In this document: positions 40,709 through 51,279 of the stretch, in pieces
How positions within the stretch are numbered: the first letter of the stretch is position 1
How the letters are laid out: every line of letters starts with the position of its first letter
Source: Dermanyssus gallinae
Lineage: Eukaryota; Arthropoda; Arachnida; Mesostigmata; Dermanyssidae
Direction of reading: 5' to 3'
NCBI GenBank assembly: GCA_003439945.1
Contig: QVRM01001806.1
Location: 19,203-83,202, forward strand
DNA: 64,000 nucleotides
The notes under the pieces: generated by a model
Database searches by the model: none
Seen by the model: only the letters and a program-made list of their open reading frames with translations
What the model was told of the DNA's origin: nothing
Made by a program: the position numbers and the translations under genes

Positions 40709-41760
40709 TAATTCAACTATCCGTGATGCTAAAACTACAAGATTCTCCGCGATTATGCCCTCACTTTGTTCGGCTAATAGATAATATCCGTCAAAGTGTT
40801 TGAGATTAAATGGTATCGATGTCTTTTTTAAAATCGAATATCTATTTCCCGATGAGGCCTTTCAACTAACTATACTAAGTTCAGTTTGCCTCTCTTATTT
40901 CGTGACTCTGACTCTGATGTAAGCGCGCTATAGGGGCTACCTAGTGTGTGAGTGACTCACTCTTCTATTAAGCTGGGTCGATGTGACAGTCAGGTTTGCC
41001 TCATGTTTCCGGCATTTCCAGGGAGACTCCTGGTTGGCTTTGTCCCGGTTTGGAAGCTGTCAGCGGCGGTAGCACTGTGTTCGTCCGAGATTGATGAAGG
41101 GCGTTGTTGTGGCATTCTTGATGTCGGATAGCACTGAATCATCTTGGTAGACCAATTGTAATTCCTTAGCACCCAGCATGATGTACGCTTCGCTGTTAAT
41201 GGGCTCCCTCATTCAGGGCTTCATGAGGTTCAGAACAGTTTTGCCATCGCGGTTGTAATCGTTCCATAGGTGGTCCGTGGATCCACTGCGGTTTAGCGTT
41301 GGTGTATTGGGCTTGCGTATGCGGATCTAGACGATAGCATCGATAACAACGCTTGGGTTCAATATAAAGGGAGATTGCGTGCAGTAACATTGCGGGAATA
41401 ATTTATTCCGTTGGTTTGGTGATCCCTAAGACGGGATTGCTCTTTTATGCCCGGACAGGCCCTGGTCATCCCTGATGGGGCCAGTGCAGCCTTTAGTCGC
41501 TCAGAAGGTGGATGTGGGTGTGACTTCGAAAAATGTAATCACCCGGCTCTGCCGTCTTTTTGAGTCTTTTGTTTGCTGTACTCTTTTGGGGGGGGTTAGG
41601 CTTTTTTCTCCACCTTTGATGAGGGCCGCACTGTCGCACATCGCCGCTATTGCCTCAGTTCTATCTCAGTTTGGCAGGACCCGGCCAATCCTAATAATGG
41701 GCAAGAATTTGATCGTGGCTGATGGAGACCAATACACCGCAGTGATGCGCAAACAAATAT
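40580..41760. other. Unassigned sequence with an AT repeat
   Basis: It contains an (AT)n tract at 40674-40710. I recognise no gene or element in the rest; it could be the untranslated part of an unknown repeat. Confidence 0.3.
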
Positions 41761-41763
41761 ACT

Positions 41764-41831
41764 AGTATATATATATATATATATATACTACTATATATGT
41801 ATATATAAATATATAGATATATATATATACT
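41764..41831. repeat. (TA)n tract at the 3' end of the R2-clade LINE
   Basis: TA repeats interrupted by TACTACTATATATG and AATATATAG. It abuts the 3' end of the R2-clade element. Confidence 0.85.
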
Positions 41832-44295
41832 TGGAATACAACATTGAATTTATTCAATAATTGCACATTTGCACACTGAGGCAGTGCCCGCCTAAAAAAA
41901 TAGTTTAAAATCGCCTCCCGGTGAGTTCGCCTGCTCCTCCTCCGCGACGGACCCAGCTCTTGTGGTCCCGGTGCGCCCGGAAGACCCGTAGGGTACCCTG
42001 CATGGCCAGGACGGTTAGGTCGATCAGGTTTTTCTTCGATAACCCGAGAGTCAGGAGATCCTTCACCGACTCGGGCTCCCATACACCGGTCATCGACACG
42101 GTGATGGACCCGAATCGGTGGGGAAGCGAGCTGGGAAGTTGATCCCTGACCCCGGGTATGTCGTATTTCCTGATCTTATCCCGTCTGGCCAATGCAAGGT
42201 CTCTTGAGGGGCCGCAGACCTCGGCGTCCAAGACCCAGACCCTCGTAGGTGTTGTTATGACGAGGTCTGGTCTCCGAGCCGGTGCGGCGGGTCTTCGGAA
42301 GGTGCGCTCTCGTTCCACCTGCATTCCTTTAGCACGGAGTAGGCGGGTGACTCGCTCACATATGTCATCGTGGCGCTTGATTATAGGGCGATGGGTGTGA
42401 TCGCACACTTGAGCGATGTGGGCCAGCGTCTCGACAGCGTTGCACCCATGACGACAAAATTTGTCGTACCCGGGGCGACCCCTTGCGAGTCTGGCACGCG
42501 TTGGTAGTGCGTTGATCCTTAACTTAATCAGGTTTATGTACTCCCTACCGGATAGGTAAGGAGTACCCTTGACCCAGTCATTTGTAAAAGGGGTTAGGTG
42601 TGTGTGTTTCAGGTGAGCCCCATCGACTGTGTTATGTAGTGTACGAGACCAGTACTCGGTCTCGTGTGCGGCGTCCTCAATGGTCGTGTCATCGAACACA
42701 CAGAGAGCGCTGGTTTTCGCCAGCTCCTTTCTGTGATAATCGGTCGACAGCAGCCACTGAGTGCCTATGTGGGATGATCTGTTCAGGGCAGTGAGGCGGG
42801 AGAGGCGAAGTCTGGGAATTAGTGTACGGAGACAGGGGATGTCCAGACCGCCGTGTGAGATGTGCGCGTATAGGAAGGCGTTTGGCACGCTGTTTTCGAG
42901 TTTGAGCCACTGCAATTTCACCGTTCGCCTGATCTCACAGTCTAGTTCTAGGAGGAATTTTTTGAGACGGTCGGGGACCAGCGACCAGTTTATAGAGAAT
43001 TTTCGGGATAAGGAATTGTTTCAGTATTGTTAAGCGTTGCTGGGGTTTAAGGGGAGCTGATGTTAGTCTGCCGAGTAGTTCTAGGAGAGTGACCTTGGCC
43101 GTGTCGACTCTGCCATTACTGTCGAACTCGATGCCAAGGTATCTCCATCGAGCGCATATACCCTTGGCTGGCAATTGCCTCCCTCCAACGGAGAATTCGG
43201 GGGTTGACTGATAAAGGCTCTTCTTCACCCGGCTATCATAAAGATGCGAGATCGTAAAGCTCTTATCAGTGTTGATTTCAAGGCCTCTTTCTTTAAGTAA
43301 GGGGAAAGCTAAATCTAGGAGTTGTTGGAGGGTGTTCTTGGTGGAGGCGAGGAGGATGAGGTCGTCCGCAAAGGCTAGGCCCATAAGGCGGTTTCCTTCT
43401 TTTAGTCGATATCCTAAATTGTCTAAGTTTATTTTCCTGAGAATGTCGTCAAGAACTATATTAAATAACAGGGGTGACAGGGGATCACCCTGACGAACAC
43501 CCCTGGTGGGCCTGATAGTACGACATTCTTTACCGAATTCGAGGAGAGTTTGGGACGATTGGTATAGGCGCTCGATATACTCGATGAAGACTTCCGGATA
43601 CCCTCTGGCCCCGAGTGTCCACAGGACCGCGTCATGGCCGATCGAGTCGAACGCCTTACGCAGGTCGACCGACGCGATCCGCAATTCGCGGCCTGTGGAC
43701 TTGGCATCATGAATGATGCCATCGAGAACCGTCAGGTTTTCGAAAGTCCCATCGAATGGGAGGAAGGCTCGTTGAGTGGGGAGAATTTTAATAGATTTTT
43801 GGATACGTTTAGAAAGGATTTTATTAAGCGTTCTTTGTAAGTAAGAGCTAATCGAGATGGGTCGGAGGTCACTGGGGGAGGAGGCATCAGTGACCTTGGG
43901 GATGAACGCTACTCGAGCCTTTTGTTGGCAGGGGGGAACATCGCTAATGAATAGAATATTAAGGAGACAGCAGACATTCTCTAAGGGGAGTTTACGGAGG
44001 GATGCTAGTTTAATCCCATCCAAGCCTAGTGCTTTAGATGTCCCTCGGAGAGCTGATTGCGTTTCTAGGAGGGAGATAGGGGTAGAAACGCAGTTGAGAT
44101 CAGGGTTGGGGATGTAGGGGTTTGGCGTAAGTGGCGGGGGGTGGGGGTTGGGTCATTGCAGTAGCCCAATGCTCTACAACCTCCGTGTCATTCATGTTGT
44201 TTATTCGGCGTACACCGTCTAGTATGCCTTGAGCACACTTGGAGCGGTTTTTGTTGTATAATTTCTGTGTGATAGCGTAGTGTTCCCTGTATATA
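41832..44295 (-). mobile_element. R2-clade LINE outside rDNA, 5'-truncated
   Basis: Minus strand. R2-type reverse transcriptase, thumb, C-x3-C-x7-H-x4-C motif and restriction-like endonuclease in the order known for R2. R2 elements normally sit in 28S rRNA genes; here the 3' end touches a TA repeat and no rDNA is visible. The 5' side is cut at the foldback element, and a second copy of this family is at 54390-55592. Confidence 0.9.
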
Positions 44296-44321
44296 TACAG
44301 GGTGTTGCAGAAATTTTTCAT
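41905..44321 (-). pseudogene. R2-clade ORF: RT plus restriction-like endonuclease, two frame breaks
   Basis: The 5' part (44321-44100) reads YAITQKLYNKNRSKCAQGIL, like the segment before the R2 RT. The RT proper (44023-42935, 362 residues open) has ALGLDGIK, RVAFIPKV, LRPISISSYLQR, ASVDLRKAFDSIGHDA, GVRQGDPLSPLLFNIVLDDI, LAFADDLILLAST (both Asp kept) and YLGIEFDS. After a break near 42930 the thumb reads VPNAFLYAHISHGGLDIPC. Then CRHGCNAVETLAHIAQVC (C-x3-C-x7-H-x4-C), RRPDLVITTPTRVWVLDAEV (PD and D of the nuclease), and TGVWEPESVKDLLTLGL. The N-terminal zinc finger and Myb domains of R2 are missing. The frame breaks are few, so it died recently or is affected by sequencing error. Confidence 0.9.
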
Positions 44322-45356
44322 AATAGAATATACAAATTGTAGAACTCGTTAAAGCAAATATTTTTTCCAATGGAACATGGTCTCTGAGAAGTCTTGTTTC
44401 GGAGTGAGAGCGAAATTACTACAATTTGTGACACTAGTGTTTTTGCCCGACATAGGAGCATAAAATGTGCTGTTGCGAGACAACCAGTCCTCCTATACAG
44501 AAACTAAACACACTGTCGGGTTCGTGAGAAAATTCTGCTTCTTCCGAAGAATATACAAGGCCGGTCAGAAGATGCGACACGGTCGTTTAGAAAAGAAGAT
44601 GTTTTTTATTAGCTTTCACGCCAAATACTTCAGAATCATAACCCTACGACCACCCACGTGTTCAAAGCTAACATATTTAGCAAATGCGCATGACGATCAT
44701 TTTGGTACCAAACTTACGGCAATGCGAGCTGTGGTTGCAGAGTAATTACGATTTTTCGGCGAACATGTCGAGATTAAGTGCATGAAAATGACGCGCTGCG
44801 GCTGTCGCGCGACACGTCGGCGGTAGTGAACGTCGCCACACAGTCATTTTTCATGCACTTAATCTGGACATCCCACCGAAAAATCGTAATTACTCCGCAA
44901 CCACAGCTCGCTTGGACATATGTTTGGTACCAAAATGATCGTCATGAAATGCGCATTTGCTAAATATGTTAGCTTTGAACACGTGGGTGGTCGTAGGGTT
45001 ATGATTCTAAAGTATTTGGCGTGAAAGCTAATAAAAAACTTCATTTTTGACGAATTCTTTTCTAAACGACCGTGTCGCATCTTCTGACCGGCCTTGTATA
45101 TTCTTCGGAAGAAGCAGAATTTTCTCACGAACCCGACAGTGTGTTTAGTTTCTGTATAGGAGGACTGGTTGTCTCGCAACAGCACATTTTATGCTCCTAT
45201 GTCGGGCAAAAACACTAGTGTCACAAATTGTAGTAATTTCGCTCTCACTCCGAAACAAGACTTCTCAGAGACCATGTTCCATTGGAAAAAATATTTGCTT
45301 TAACGAGCTCTACAATTTGTATATTCTATTATGAAAAATTTCTGCAACACCCTGTA
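44296..45356. mobile_element. Foldback element: 1.06-kb near-perfect palindrome
   Basis: TACAGGGTGTTGCAGAAATT at the left end is the reverse complement of the right end. The two arms (44296-44790 and 44842-45356) match along about 500 bases with a few indels, for example a 10-base TGACGAATTC stretch only in the right arm. A loop of about 50 bases (44791-44841) is GC-rich. Both ends border TATATA. No ORF is shared by the arms. It is best read as a non-autonomous foldback or MITE-type DNA transposon whose enzyme is elsewhere; the CAGGGTG terminus does not let me name the superfamily. Confidence 0.88.
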
Positions 45357-45479
45357 TATATATATATATATATATGAATCGCACCTGCCGTTGTTGAGTA
45401 GCATTGTGCTTCCCTTTAATTATTGCAGCAACAGAGACTACACAACCTACCGCCAAAGAGCCAGTAGCTACGTCCCTGT

Positions 45480-46600
45480 ATATTAGGTTACTATTTTATT
45501 ATTCATTTAATATATCACCCTTGTTAGGTATATAGTCAAATATTATACATAAAAACACGGTCACTAAGCCAGCCTGGCCAGTGATTCAACTCTGGAGCAC
45601 TCCCGCGCATGACATCTTCCACAAGCTCTCCCACACCTGTTACAGATATATTCTTCTGCCGGCTCATGGTACCCTTGAGTTTTACAGAGAACATGGTGGG
45701 ACCTGTGCACTGCATAGCGTACTACCACACAGCGGTTAGTGCGATGTAGCCCCATCCACGCATTGTTTGTCATTGCACTCGTACTAAAGAAGTCGGGGTC
45801 CACGTCTGCCACTCTCCTCCCACTGACAGATGAAATCCCTGTAGGCCTGTGCTTTGGGCAGCCGGAACTGGCGTTGCAGGTCCTCTATGAAGATCAGGGT
45901 ACCGGTGAGTAGATTGACCAGACGATTTCGGCACGACGTGTGGATCCCGAGCACTCGCTTGAGAAAGGCGGGTTTCACTCGGTCAAGCCTCGCGAGCTGG
46001 GCCACGCTCAAGTTCTCTCAGATAAGCTGGATGCCGTACGATGCCACAGGCGCGATCTTAATGTTGAACAGTCCCAGCGCCGTGTTGAGGGAGAAATGCG
46101 TTGGTTTCTCAATCCCGACGCTTGCTACGAGGACTTCTAAGACCCCCTCGGCAATGTGCTCGGTAAACGACGTGTACCGGAGTTCGAAAGAGAGAGGCCA
46201 AGATATGGAAAGTTGTTGACATACTCCAGTGGTCTGGAGTACAGCCGCAGCTCATCGCTCGCCGCGAGTCGACCAGCTTTACGGAACTTCATGGCCATGG
46301 TCTTGCCGATGTTGATCTCGAGTCCCCTATCTATATCGCAAGATCGTCTGCGTCTAGCTAGATGTCTGGGCGGACGAACTCTCGAGTGCCCACGATGCGG
46401 CGCGGGCGATCGTTGATGGAGAACAGCAGCGCACTTAAGTTGTCCCCTTGCGCAACTCCTGTCGTTTGCACAAAGGGTATAACTCGGCCACTCCATATTG
46501 TATGGTGATCGGGTTTTTCTGCAGGATTGCCCCGATGAGCTGATGGATGTTGGCAGGCACGCCCGTTTCAGCCAACTTGAAGATAGTAATTATTCTATCA
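45480..46600 (-). mobile_element. LINE H, 5'-truncated and degraded APE-type LINE
   Basis: Minus strand. It reads from TGVPANIHQLIGAILQKNPI, through a garbled palm where the family YADD appears as DADD (Tyr lost and a stop just before it), then LEINIGKTMAMKFRKAGRLA, FPYLGLSLSNSG, LDRVKPAFLKRVLGIHTSCR and the Cys/His tail CKTQGYHEPAEEYICNRCGR ending with CHAREC near 45600. Several frameshifts. Same group as LINEs B, D and G. Confidence 0.8.
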
Positions 46601-47164
46601 TTTATATTATATATTGTTATATAGACATGACTTGGACGCCCTTTGAGCGTGACCCCATGCTTGTTTAGGACGCAACCGACTCATTAGCTCCTTCGATCGT
46701 GCAGGTGCGGACCGAGCAGATCATGCTTTCCAGGTTAGTTGAGGCTAACAAATGCAGAACATATTCTATATATTGTGTTGCAACATATACAACAGATAGT
46801 GTTGATTATCCGCACGAATTTTGTCCGTTGGCGTTCGAGACTATGGGAGCTGCAGGCCCTCTATGCTCAAGCTAATTCAGCGCGTAGGAAGAAGCCTTAA
46901 TCTTTCGATAGGAGACTCGAGAGCATCCGAATTCTTGCCTCAGAGGCTGTCGCTCGACATTCAACGAGAGAATCTCAACGAAGACGTCTGTTCGGGGCAC
47001 ATTATTGAATTGGGCTAACCCAGGGTTAGAGAACCCGTGATCACACGTTGTGCGGAGGCAATTGTCCACTCCAAAGTGCTAACATGGCAAAGTTATATAA
47101 GTAAATATTGCTATATAAGTGTAAGACAAAGTGCTTATGTCTTATTTATTTGATATATTAATTA
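46601..47164. other. Unassigned stretch between LINE fragments
   Basis: AT-rich borders around a GC-richer middle (about 46820-47070). One frame reads LWELQALYAQANSARRK, but it is short and has no counterpart in the window. I see nothing that I can name. Confidence 0.3.
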
Positions 47165-47600
47165 ATCATATTTATTTCATTCAAATTGAGTATGCACCAG
47201 ATGGTTCATATTATTATCAAACATATTCATTTGTTGTGCTGCCGTTCCACCGAAAGACGAGCAAATGTATTCGTTGCAGTACCGGAAATCAACCAAGTGG
47301 TACTTAGCGCAACGCTGCAAGAAAAACCGACTAGTACACTGAGTAATATAGTCGCCATGAAACTCTTTACGGGAGCGAACGAGGTGATGGAACCCGTGTA
47401 CGATGTCCCTGGTATAGACATGCCTGTCATCGCAGGACACCCCAGCCCACAACCAGGGGGACTTAAGTAAGGCGAGCGTTCTTACCTCTGTCGCTGCCTC
47501 CGTGCCGACTTTGCGTCGCCATTCTCCTAAAAATTGGTTTAGTGGCTCCGTCAGAGGCCTACGCAGCCTCAACCGGAGCATCTCCACCGTCGGCGCTCAG
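47165..47600 (-). mobile_element. 3' end fragment of a LINE A family member
   Basis: Minus-strand reading RRPLTEPLNQFLGEWRRKVG, DDRHVYTRDIVHGFHHLV, then CTSRFFLQRCAKYH, the tail also seen at 161-391 (DSRHVYTRYIVHGYHYLV, CLQRCAKYHAVEC). The 3' end ATATTTATTTCATTCAAATT matches that of LINE A near 110-135. Everything upstream is missing. Confidence 0.8.
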
Positions 47601-47654
47601 TCCAATAATACAAACAAGAAGCGGCTTCTCGCCTTGAATTAAAAGACAAAGTTC

Positions 47655-48420
47655 TCGCTTCATGTATACTGTGAAGGAGAAGGCAATCAAGACAGCAAAC
47701 AACTTCGCATAGCAGCTTATGCCTGATAATTACGGACCACGATAATCCAAACGGCGAATCCATAATCATGTCCGCGGCCGAGTCAGTTGCCCTGTACGGA
47801 GCTCCGGCCTGGCCCTTCGAAACTCTAAAGTTCGCCGTTAACAGGACCCGCCTGCGTCGGGCCCAGAGGGTGGAAGCCCTCAGGGTAATCGCGGCGTACC
47901 GGACGGTGAGCGCAGCGGCGGCCCTCGTTTTTGCTGGATCTGAAAGCAGCCGAACGCCGCCGCTTATGGGGTAACCCTCAGCGCAAGATGGACGATAAGC
48001 GTCGGCATATTATTGACCTTTGGCGGAAAGAGTGGGAGTGCTTACAAGAGGGTGCCCCGCGCTCCAGTTTCCGCGCCGTAAAACCCAACATTAAAGACTG
48101 GCTAAACCGCCCGGGGGGGGGGGGGGGGGTGATGAACTCACCTTTTACACGACCTAGATCCTGACATGAGGCCATGGCGACTTCCAGTCCTACCTGTTCA
48201 GGATCGGGAAGGCTCCCAGACCCAAATGCATTTACTGCGGCGATGGACCAGATGACACCCCAGATTACACACCACGATGTCCAGCATGGCGGAGCGGCGC
48301 GCATCCCTACTGCTTCTAATGAATACACTGGGTTTTGACTTACCTGACATCTGCAAAAGATGACGCTCTTAAACTGGAACACTATATCTGAAGCCTTTAA
48401 AGCCATTTTGCAGAAGAAAA
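47655..48420 (+). mobile_element. LINE C family fragment, plus strand, with a 17-G tract
   Basis: It reads like the last part of LINE C ORF2: MSAAESVALYG (47768), RRAQRVEALRVIAAYRTVSA, LDLKAAERRRLWGNP, FGGKSGSA-type remnants, and CGDGPDDTPDYT-like remnants near 48240. Frame breaks are many. A run of 17 G (48113-48129) interrupts the codons for NRPGGG and is probably a slippage expansion. Confidence 0.8.
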
Positions 48421-48849
48421 CGAGCGTTAACTACCTAAGGCGCCAACCACCCCCGGACTGTTTGATGAGATGAGCAAGCAGTTCCCAGCCAGGCCGGGGG
48501 ACGGGGACACGACTGGTTTTAGTGGGTTGGAGCCCCACACTACCGGCCCACTCTTGCAGGAAGCCTGCCCGCTGTGGTGTCCGTGTGTGCAACCGCATTT
48601 TCCAGTTAGTCCTCGAAAAAAATTAATAGTGTGAAGCACTTTTCAAGCAAAGTAGAGTTTGCTTGAGACAGGTGTTGCCACACTCTGTCTCAACTGTATA
48701 CGCCAACCTTTGCAGTCTTTTGCTAAGTTAACACTGTCTCGATGTGTGCAATGAACGACGTTCTCTTGTCGTGAATCCGGAGCTTCAAGTATGAAAAAGA
48801 GTTTACAAAATCTATTGGTCTCCCGCAGCAACGAATAACGCAACGTTAG
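48421..48849. other. No recognisable feature
   Basis: A GC-rich part (48440-48560) then AT-rich sequence. I see no conserved frame or repeat partner. Confidence 0.3.
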
Positions 48850-49010
48850 CAACTAAACGTCCTCCGCGACGAAACTTAATCGCCTTGGTTTTACGTGAGT
48901 TTGTATCTGGCCCTTTTTGCTTGAGATATGTACGCATCTACCATGGCGGTAATGCGTGATATGGCACCAATGTTACAATGAGCAACAACGATGGCATCAG
49001 CATACATTAC
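48850..49010 (-). pseudogene. LINE A-like RT palm fragment with altered catalytic motif
   Basis: The minus-strand frame reads VVVMYADAIVVAHCNIGAIS then RITAMVDAYISQAKR, aligning with MVVMYADDIVVAHRDLGAIK of LINE A near 1050. The second catalytic Asp is Ala. Only this palm segment is recognisable; the sequence up to about 49210 may belong to the same remnant. Confidence 0.65.
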
Positions 49011-49210
49011 CACTACGGCGGGGTATTCGGGACCCGTCTGTGAGGTTTTGCCGACCGTAGCGGCTGTTCTAGCCTGCCGTACTGGTGCCCCTCAGCGGTG
49101 GTCATCTGCAGCAAAAACTTGTTGTTTTAGCGTTGCCGCGTACATACGCAGAACCAACCGCCACGACTTCGGCGGGTTTGGGTTAATATCTACATTGTAT
49201 CTGGCTGATT

Positions 49211-50055
49211 AATCGGCCCGTAGCCCGCACGAATCTTTCGAGGTTGTACTATACAATTCCGAGCCTGTGGAAGTAGAGAGGATCTGTGGGTGAGAGACAC
49301 CCTCAATAAGCGCTGTGCTCCCGGCACCGTTAATATGTGAGCGATGTTGTCTACAGGTGTTGGCAATTAGATCGCTATCGGATGTAATGTAAAAGGAATA
49401 GGAAGCTCACTGTGTCGAGTATAGTGTCAAGGCAATACCGACATTTGCCATCGTAACTCGGCTGGGTGGTGGCTACAGCACAGCAGTGCCTTTTAATTTA
49501 TGCCGTCGGTGATTTCGAATACGCCGACAGCGCCAATAGCAACACAACAGACAGTTAGTATGTCCTTTATACTTTACACCGAGCGAGCCAAAGGCGTTTG
49601 TAGGTTCGCTCGACGTTTGCGACAACAGTTACAATGCGGAGCTTTGATTGCTGACGGAAAACTCGAATAGGGTCGACGTTCTTTGTGAGCAACATTTTTG
49701 TGACCTGATGAATATCCGTCGTGCTTTAATCCAACAAGAAGCGCCGCACCAAGAAAATAAAGATCATGCTTTCTCAATCATTATTCCATGACCCTAATCG
49801 CAATGCCGATACGATGAAACTACTGATAACGTTTCGCGCACGTCCGACTGCGTTTCGGCTGATATCTGCAAGGCATATACTATGCCGACTGAGGTCGTGT
49901 CCGAGGACAGGAGATTGTTTCGGTGCCCTTGAAAGGGCTCACACTTATCAAATCATTCGCTCCTGTATCAGGTGTGACGTGGGGTGCCGCCTCTGGTAGC
50001 ATTTTAATAGCTACAGTCCAGCGAGAACACTTTCACCGTTTGGATCCGAAGAACG
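49211..50055. other. No recognisable feature
   Basis: Several short open frames, none with a partner in the window or a motif that I recognise. The right end passes into the LINE-E tail of module 3. Confidence 0.3.
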
Positions 50056-50780
50056 AGTGGATGCTGCGACCTCGTTCCGTTATGACGACATATGCTGCGT
50101 ACTGTTTTCGTACTGTGAAGAAGAGGCATGTCGATTTGTTGCATCCGATGCTGCCGGAGCGTGGCACGACGTGCTCCCGTTCGAGCTCATCGGCAGTAAG
50201 CTTGCCAATGATCAGTTCTGCGCCGCCAGCGGCTTGACATTAGCGTGCTTGAGAGAGAGAGAGAGGAATGTTGTGAAACGAGGGACGAGCGTTGTCCTAC
50301 ACCGGCCCAACTGCAGTGGAGGAGGACGACAGAAGGCCTTACGGCTGGCCTTACCAGCCCGCACCGGGACCACTGATGATCGACTGCCGCTGGCGTTGTA
50401 CGTTACATTCTAGGACACGTAGGACCTCGGCTGTCGTGGACTGGTGCTGGCGCGGTCGTCCGCCACATCATTCGCCAGCGAGAGATGCACAAACGGCGCC
50501 TCACCTTGAAGACCACGTTGTGGTGGCGTTCGCTTTCGAGTCATCTAGCGTTTGGCGCAAGGATGCACTCAAACTCAAACAAAAAAGCTTGAAAGGAAGC
50601 TCTTTGGGGAGAGGAGGCATCGACATCGACCGAGTTTATCCGGAGGACAGAGGGTTTCGTTAGAACTACAGAGAGGCAACGCTAGGACGTTGTTGCGTGA
50701 TGGCCAACAGCCAAGCAGCAATAATACAAAGCATACTGCAAATCGTAGGTAACTATCATAATAGCAATTGTGATACTTGC
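50056..50780 (+). pseudogene. LINE-E C-terminal fragment, module 3
   Basis: Frames read CEEEACRFVASDAAGAWHDV, ELIGSKLANDQFCAASGLTL, then fragments equivalent to DGLT and VT, LEDHVVVAFAFESSSVWRKD, and the terminal NYREAT segment near 50665. It aligns with 14674-15265 and, at its end, with 8327-8560. Frameshifts and a loss around 50280 make it dead. Confidence 0.75.
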
Positions 50781-50878
50781 ACATTTTATTAACAATAAAC
50801 CATCAATTTGTGTAAATATGTTTTTGTATTTTTTGTTATAGCTTTAAAGTTAACAGCATTTTACATCGTTCCGGTGAA

Positions 50879-51008
50879 CACGCGTTTGTGGCACTTTTGG
50901 TTATCTCCCTTTTTAAAATAACGTTTTTGTCGGGCAAACGTGTTTTCTAACGGAGCGGGGACTGCAGGCTCCGTGTTCTCGTCTGCAACGCTAAAGCATT
51001 TGTGTGGC
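50879..51008. repeat. Left arm of AT-cored inverted repeat, module 3
   Basis: An inverted, imperfect copy of 51063-51186. The minus-strand reading is [15 protein letters not shown], where the right arm has KPAVSTPLENLFARQ, but ACG replaces the start ATG. Together with the AT tract it makes a long imperfect palindrome, the intact form of the structure that LINE B split in module 1. Confidence 0.8.
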
Positions 51009-51062
51009 ATATATATATATATATATATTGTTTAACATGTAATAATATATATATATATATAT
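51009..51062. repeat. (AT)n core of module 3 palindrome
   Basis: Two AT runs around TTGTTTAACATGTAATAAT. That insert resembles CGTTTAACATGTAATAATAA at 24382-24402. It marks the empty LINE B site. Confidence 0.85.
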
Positions 51063-51090
51063 ACTGCACAAGTGCCTTAGCGTTGAGATT

Positions 51091-51279
51091 ATGAAACCTG
51101 CGGTCTCCACTCCGTTAGAAAATTTGTTTGCCCGACAAACGTTGATTTGGAAGAGGGGGATAAGCTATGGGAGCCACAAATGCGTGAATGCAGGAATGTA
51201 TACGAAAAACACTCTCAGACTCACATATGAACAATGTGGGCATTTATGTGCTGTGTTGCCGATCCTTACATCAGGGTAA
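51091..51279 (+). CDS. P-associated upstream ORF or first exon, module 3
   Basis: 62 residues starting MKPAVSTPLENLFARQTLIW, then SHKCVNAG, and EQCGHLCAVLPILTSG at the end. It stays open right up to CAGGGTAAGGAG, where the stop codon TAA lies inside a good splice-donor match (AGGGTAAGG). A possible acceptor, TCTCCAG near 51385, would join it to the P frame. All four inverted-repeat arms in the window encode the PLENxFARQ core. Whether it is an exon of P or an independent small ORF is open. Confidence 0.4.
   Translation: MKPAVSTPLENLFARQTLIWKRGISYGSHKCVNAGMYTKNTLRLTYEQCGHLCAVLPILTSG

Noticed and set aside
44467..45185. Matching frames on opposite strands in the foldback arms as a gene pair
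   Set aside because: They mirror each other only because the arms are inverted copies; the frames are short and one is disrupted by an indel.
49574..49777. Possible THAP-like zinc motif (CEQHF) on the plus strand near 49690
   Set aside because: Only one C-x2-H-F element is present; the paired cysteines, Trp and spacing of a THAP domain are not visible.
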